From Aureococcus anophagefferens (taxonomy: Eukaryota; Sar; Pelagophyceae; Pelagomonadales; Pelagomonadaceae): a DNA stretch of 12,279 nucleotides. Where the stretch lies: positions 147,851 to 160,129 of the forward strand of contig NW_008705606.1 of assembly GCF_000186865.1 (NCBI RefSeq). Reading direction: 5' to 3'. Positions 6,971 to 12,279 of the stretch are shown piece after piece (position 1 is the first letter of the stretch; every line of letters begins with the position of its first letter). The notes below the pieces were generated by a model, which worked only from the letters and a program-made list of their open reading frames with translations, was not told where the DNA came from and did no database searches. The translations under genes were made by a program, and so were the position numbers.

Positions 6971-9900
6971 TTACATGTCCTCCAACGTGAGCCGTGGTGT
7001 GACGTTCATACTCTGGAGCTCTGCGTGGCGGTCTCGATATGCTTCATAGATAGGAAGATAACACTTACCTTGAAAGAGAAGCTTGCAAGCGTAGGGAATG
7101 CAAAGCGGCGCCATGTGTTCATCTGATCTACAATTTTGGCACCAACTGCTATGAGTGCTTGAAGGCTCTGCATCAGGGACCTAAGGCTCCCTCCATCTCT
7201 ACTGCACAGTTCCATGAACTTCCATGCACGGCATGGATTGGACTGTTGAATACCCAAGAAGGCCGCAACCCTCGCAGACATACACATCAAACTGGTCAGA
7301 GGAAATCATGAGCCTCTCTGTTATCAGGTTTGCGGCACCATATGATATGAGACAATCCCGCTCCATTTCACCTAATGTGAACTATGCGCATGTGCATACA
7401 CATGAGGTGGGGCCCTACCAAGGCGAAGACCACCATCTCGAGAACGCCTACAGCAGATGTTAGCAATCGGATACAAGCGGGGAGCAGCACCCTTCCGTCG
7501 GCTGTCGCGTTAGCCTGCTTGCAAGTCAATTACTCTCGCATTCATGCACAGGAATAGCGTTTCAAACTGCTCATATGACACGGCAACGGGCTGCGCTCGC
7601 GGACCTGGGGTGATTGACAGGAAATCAACCATTCAATTTATAATTTGAAACACTCTGAATGATGCCGCGCCTACACAGGCTGGAAACTAAATCGTTTGGT
7701 CGTCTCAATTGGGCGCAGAGGTATGCGCGCGTGCGTGCATCTTGTCCATGACCATGTGCTTCAACTTTTGGTAAAATACTGGGCCCATAAATATATAAGC
7801 TCGAAGCGGGTCTCCTGCGACACCCGAATACAACAATTCTTTTCCAATGTAAGAAAACCCGTATGCGACTAGAGTCTCGGATGCGACCCTGCAACGGCCA
7901 TCCCTTGATTCGATAGTTTGGGTCTGTACGCTGATTTGACCTCGCACAATCAGCTGAACCATGCACCTCACCAAAGGCTGTGCCGTATGCCTGCCTACCA
8001 GTGCACACAGCCGCCTTGCCAGCAACCTAGATAGGGGTCTGATTTGAATCAAGACACGATTGCGCAGGGCTAGCGAGTTCAATTATCTTCCCAACTGTCA
8101 TTCGGCTTGGAAAGCCATGAGGGTTCATGATCACGTCAGGACAGATGCCCGCATCTGAAAATGGCATGTCTTCCTAGTTTGATGAATATAGTGGGTTTAT
8201 ACTGCCAAATATAGATAAGACTCTGAGGATCTCATCAGAGATACTAATGTGGAACTTGTGGCACAATTGCACCGCACACACCCTTCTGCCCGTGGCGACT
8301 TGCAAATCTACGTGGAGACCGTTGTCAAGACCCATTGCTCCCGATTCGATGATCATACTCTGTGTAGACTTGTCCCCGACCTCCGGTCGACGGCATTGTC
8401 TCACCATAACCTTCACCAGGAATTGATCCGTATCATTCGCTGTCAATAAAACACGATCCACTACACTTGATGCAGGTGCTTTGTAACTGTAGGGACAAGC
8501 TGCTGCAAAATTTTTAAATGAGACACAGCACAATGACACACATGGCTGTGATTTGTATACTGTAGATCCGCCAATGTCATTGCTTGTCAATCGGACACGA
8601 CCAGAACGAGCCCCTAGTGCGCAAAAGCAACGAAGAATCTCATACAGTGGGGACCATTTGCAAAGATTTACCTCGACCATGACCAGAAATAGATGAATCG
8701 CGGTCCTCGACAGGAATCTCACGATTGATCATTATATACTGGTCATTTAACTTCTCTCCAACTCTACAAATGCCGTCATCGTCAAGAGCGGAATACCGCT
8801 TGTACCGTGCGTCGATTGTACCTGAGTTGCCCTGCGATCCAGGGGCGGGGTTCACTTGTGCCCTACCTTGCACAAACGAGGTAGCAGGTGGCGGACCAGT
8901 CGTACGATCACAAGCGCCGTTTGCATACCTTAGCAGGAAGTGGGTCCATATTTTACTGTCGTGCAGATTTACCGTCGAATTGATGCTTGGTGTTTCTTGA
9001 CAACAACACACCGCATGAATCCTCGGTCGAGTGATGCCTTATTAAGAACTATCGCATCTTCAATATCGTAGCCAGAGTAAGACATGACAGCCAAAGTTGC
9101 GTTACAGCCCCCAGGAAGGGCGTCAAACTGAACAAGGTCAAGAATGCGGCTTTTCACCATGGGTTTCTGTGGATACACAAGAGAATACAAGAGTGAGTCC
9201 ATGCGTTCGTACTGATTTGTTGAAACCGAGCCCATTGCTTGTTTACCCATAGCACATTGGTACGTATTTCGTGGTGACTGATTATGATGCGGGAAGGCAA
9301 CTAAGCCTGACACAACGCCGAGAATTGTAACTGGGTCGATTTCAACATGTGTATGGCGTGGTGTGAGTTCACGCTCGTCTAATGCAATAAAACAATTGTT
9401 CTCCTCGTTGACATCAACGTACTCAATGATTCCAGCCGTAGTTAAATAATCCAGGGCTCCTGCAGAATTTTCGACCGATACGCGAGATCGCATCCGGTTG
9501 GAAAGTTCCCCTAAATTTGATCGGTCATGGGAAGTGAGACATTTTTTGGCAAATGCAGTTGCGAGCCGAGCTGCCGTTAATCGTGAATGTCCATGCGCCG
9601 CAACTATCAATGGTCTGCACACACGTCCACCGTCGCAGGCGACATAAATTGCCCGATGGACCGTGTGCGTGTAGACAGAAACAAATTCGCCTATTCTCTT
9701 TGAGCGTCTCATGCACCGCAACGCGCCTGCTAACTTGTGTGGTCTCCGACAGGCTCCAATAACAAGGCCGTTGAGGAAGACAAGATACGCTCCAGGATGC
9801 GAGTTCAGTTCTGCACCACTCAAATAGCCCAGCTGCTCGACACCCAGGTCAAAACAAGAACTTCTAATTCTTTCAGCGTCCGCATCTCTTGTCACATGTG

Positions 9901-11542
9901 CAAGGAGAGCAAGGTTCTTTACGAGGCCGCACGTCTCACCCTCGGGTGTGTCGGCAGGACAAAGCATTCCCCACTGGGAGGGTTGCAGTGCACGAGGGCC
10001 TGATGTCTTACGCGTCTTTTCAAATTGAGAGTTTACGCGCGTCATCATGCCAATGGCAGAAACATAAGATAGGCGCGACAAGACTTGGGTAACTCCAGCC
10101 CGATCCATTTTGAATCGCTTCAGCACCCAATTCCCTGTGGATATGGCGTGAACAAAGCCCTGAGAGATAGTGTCAGTTCGCCAGACTGTTGACTTGACAA
10201 TATCAAAGACAGCGGTGCGATTTTGCTTTTGCAGGACAAGATCTGCTGATCGCTTGAGGTCGGCGTTGAAACGCTTGAAGAGGTCTTCGAATAAGAGGCT
10301 CAAAAGCTGACCGGCAAGCTCAAGCCGCTTATTCCCGTAATAGTCTTTGTCGTCTAACAGCGAATTGTCCAAAGATGCAGCAAGCACACGCCTTGTAACG
10401 TGACCAATATAGGTACGTTTTGCTACAAAGTCATAGTCTTCTACAGGTACATGCGAGAGGACAACATGCGCAAGAACTTCACGAGCCTCGTCTTCAATAG
10501 AAACGGGCTGTCGTGAGCGAGGAAAGTATTGCGGAAGCGACCCCTCGGCAGATTGTGCCTTTTGCTTGGCCCTAATTGCTTGACCAACATACTCAAGAGC
10601 CTGCTTCTGGCTCTTAACGTGAGCCGCGCATGGCTCTTCCATTGAATTCACAAAAATATTGGCAATCTTGAGATCTGCAGATGAAACAAGTTCTGCAATT
10701 TCCTGGTCAGATTCCATTCCCATCGCCTTGAGTATGATGACCACTGGAATTTCGTCGCCAAGAGTATTATGCTTGAGGTAGACTCGATGCCCGTGCGTCG
10801 TTTGCTTGACAACGATAGAGCATCTACTCTTGCGCTCGTGGGTTGAGCTTGTGATAGTTGCACACACAAATCCTTTCGCATCGAGCTCGATAATCATTCG
10901 GTTTTTGGAGAGCTGTTCTTGCATCAATATGACTTTCTCGACACCCTTGACAACGAAATAACCACCTGGATCGTGAGGACATTCCTTTAGTGCTTCAAGT
11001 TGTGACCACGATTGGTTATGCAAAACACATTTGCTCGATCGCAGCATTATTGGGATGCATCCGATCGGGACCCTCTTCGTGGTCACGATTTGTGGTCCAC
11101 GACGGTACCTCACATCGACGTAGATTGGAGCGCTGTAAGTACAGTCGCGCAGCCGACACTCAAAGGGTGTCGCCGCGGTGCTCGTGAAAGCATCCTCTTC
11201 AATGGAAGGTACCCCGACATAAACGTCGGTATACGACAAATAAAAATTAGGGTCAACCTCTGAGCGCACAGTGTGATTCGGCGCCTACATTGATTAGATC
11301 TGATATAATTTGTGTCTTCTGATCTCTTTGAAAACGCCGTCACGCTCCGCAGCGACAACGTTCTTTATCTCTGTCTCAACAAAAAAGTCAAAGGATGCTA
11401 TGTGTTGCTTCATTAGTCTCAGAAACAGTGGTAAAAGTTGCCATTTATTTTCGACGTATTGATCGCTCAGATGCCTGCATTTCGAAGAAATGACTTGCAG
11501 ATGGAGAATGTACAAATACCCCCATGGATTGGGACTGCCCAT
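6971..11542 (-). CDS. RPC2: DNA-directed RNA polymerase III second-largest subunit (RPC2/POLR3B)
   Basis: RPC2 forms much of the active-centre cleft of RNA polymerase III, which makes tRNA and 5S rRNA in the nucleus. Signature blocks include [64 protein letters not shown] with [74 protein letters not shown] and [15 protein letters not shown]. The C-terminal zinc site is intact (CEGC, then WCQNC), and the end reads [10 protein letters not shown] then ELQSMN. Fourteen introns are needed: 11335-11285, 8972-8929, 8671-8614, 8537-8487, 8369-8308, 8255-8174, 8074-8027, 7940-7889, 7724-7605, 7579-7515, 7490-7448, 7418-7372, 7253-7146 and 7068-7021. The exons sum to 3693 bases, exactly 1230 codons plus stop; the human protein is about 1133 residues. 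Two further 45-bp stretches (11519-11475, 8866-8822) have intron-like ends but stay in frame either way. The ATG at 11542 is the best start seen, but the N-terminus is poorly conserved. The FLRxKGLVKQH block lacks three residues. Confidence 0.95.
7605..7724 (-). other. RPC2 intron with an unresolved, non-GT donor
   Basis: The exon ends in HARA and then runs into the TGA at 7709-7707 with no GT before it. The next exon resumes at PRA after an acceptor ending CACCCCAG. A break after the C at 7725 would give an AT-AG intron and the join HARA-R-PRA, one residue short of the near-universal HARARGPRA. A GC donor a few bases upstream gives a shorter join. The exact boundary is uncertain; that an intron is needed here is not. 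Confidence 0.5.
8027..8074 (-). other. 48-bp RPC2 intron with a GC donor
   Basis: Between MTVGKIIEL and AGKAAV the reading frame meets an in-frame TAG, so an intron is required. No GT in the right phase exists between the two conserved blocks. A donor GCTAGC after the CTC codon with the acceptor CTATCTAG gives exactly KIIEL-VAGKA, matching family spacing. GC-AG introns are a known minority class. The donor context is not a strong match to the usual AG|GCAAGT. Confidence 0.65.
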
Positions 11543-11747
11543 AGCGCTACACCACAGAAATTACATCAAGTGGCCGCTAATGTAAAGGAAGTTTACCCTC
11601 AAGCCCGACTCTAGGACTAGGATATGCTAATAATTAGGTAGACTACTTACTCCGGCCCGTAGGCTAATGGGATCGGGGGCTCTCCGCCTCCGATCGCTTG
11701 AGTAAGCTAAGTGAGTAAGAAAGCAAAAAGGAGCAACGTCACTAAAA

Positions 11748-11763
11748 GTGGATATATATCCAC
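11748..11763. repeat. Perfect 16-bp palindrome
   Basis: GTGGATATATATCCAC is its own reverse complement. Part of it (ATATATCCACT/G) recurs near 11984-11994. It includes an ATATATAT core that could melt easily or act as a binding site. Function unknown. Confidence 0.7.
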
Positions 11764-11925
11764 CGTCGCTAGCCACGCAACCTTGAATGAGAACAGGTGC
11801 CTCAGCCCCAGCCCCAACAGGGGGCATGGCACGGCAGCTACGTTGCCCGTGGGTCGCTCGATGTCCCGGGCTCGGATCTTGCCCTTGTGTAAAGGGAATA
11901 AAGCCTTCACTGTATAAAGAAAGGA

Positions 11926-11950
11926 GAGGATACCGCTTCCGCGTATCCTC
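11926..11950. repeat. Hairpin with 8-bp stem and 9-base loop
   Basis: GAGGATAC (11926-11933) pairs with GTATCCTC (11943-11950) around CGCTTCCGC. The short loop makes it likely to fold in single-stranded DNA or RNA. A TATAAAG lies just before it on the plus strand (about 11912-11918), but no transcript is evident. Confidence 0.65.
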
Positions 11951-12279
11951 GTACAAAAGATACAAGTGAGCAACTAAGCTAGCATATATCCACTGCACTA
12001 TGAACCTCAAGCTAATAAGAGAAGTATACCTTGAAGGGGCAATTCCCGCTACACTTGCCAGTGGTTTCCCCCCGGCCCACTCCGATTGCGGCTGACATAC
12101 CTGCCTATTTGATCGATAGTACGATCCAGGATTACGCCTGGGTCCTGGAGGTTCTTCTTCATCCCCCATATTTCTGTTACGAGGAGAGATTCTTAAAGTG
12201 TTAGCCTGTAAGCGAATTTTCTAAAGTTTCGCCGTAGTGAGCTAATCTACCATGTAGCGAAGGTAAAGGGTCTTGGGTC

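Larger units (their letters stand above)
11637..12251. repeat. Imperfect inverted repeats bounding about 615 bp
   Basis: GGTAGACTA..TTACT.CGGC near 11637-11656 and GGCTAA at 11662-11667 are matched in inverted order by TTAGCC at 12201-12206 and GCCGTAGTGAGCTAATCTACC ending at 12251. The match needs gaps and one arm is about 20 bases longer. The pair may be the ends of a decayed mobile element, or chance. No transposase or reverse transcriptase is seen between them. Confidence 0.3.
11543..12279. other. Region upstream of RPC2, no recognised gene
   Basis: This 737-base stretch should include the RPC2 promoter. A minus-strand open frame of 180 codons (12169-11627) begins MGDEEEPPGPRRNPG but shows no family motif. 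It has a donor-like CAG|GTATGT about 23 codons in, so it could be the first exon of an unknown gene; I do not call it. The region carries a 16-bp palindrome, a strong hairpin and imperfect inverted repeats near its two ends. Confidence 0.5.

Noticed and set aside
8969..11269. Treating the 766-codon open frame as a complete, truncated RPC2 gene
   Set aside because: The conserved C-terminal half continues through short introns to a stop at 6971-6973, so the gene is not broken.
11627..12169. A 180-codon minus-strand frame as a gene or as the first RPC2 exon
   Set aside because: No family motif, and joining it to RPC2 would need a roughly 600-bp intron in an incompatible phase; all other introns here are 43-142 bp.

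Overview
The window is nuclear DNA from a single-celled eukaryote. It carries subunits of two eukaryote-only complexes (the V-ATPase and RNA polymerase III), a calcium-dependent protein kinase (CDPK), and many spliceosomal introns of about 43-120 bp. CDPKs with four EF-hands are typical of plants, green algae, alveolates and some other algae or protists, so an algal or alveolate-type protist is likely. The sequence alone does not fix the lineage. Coding DNA has mixed codon use, and two spacers are very GC-rich.

Layout. Positions 1-647 (minus) hold the 5' end of a V-ATPase subunit a gene, cut by the window edge. Positions 648-1632 are a divergent spacer with a GC-rich island, a hairpin and a small terminal-inverted-repeat element (about 1185-1438). 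Positions 1633-4660 (plus) are a two-exon gene for a predicted 991-residue protein. It joins a DysF (dysferlin/peroxin) domain, split exactly by a 52-bp intron, to an MIT-like helical region, a CDPK-type kinase and four EF-hands. An AATAAA follows the stop. Positions 4684-6970 are a long spacer where I find no convincing gene, but several palindromes and inverted repeats and a second GC-rich island. Positions 6971-11542 (minus) encode the second-largest subunit of RNA polymerase III, rebuilt exon by exon. About 2.3 kb of it is one open exon, while the last 2 kb is cut by 13 short introns. Positions 11543-12279 hold no recognisable gene, but palindromes and a possible inverted-repeat-bounded element.

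How the genes relate. The V-ATPase and polymerase genes are housekeeping genes. The kinase is the novel item. Its parts suggest a calcium-activated kinase brought to membranes by DysF and possibly to ESCRT-III by the MIT-like region, which would suit membrane repair or endolysosomal signalling. That role is inference. The V-ATPase gene, also endolysosomal, is its divergent neighbour, but the pairing may be chance.
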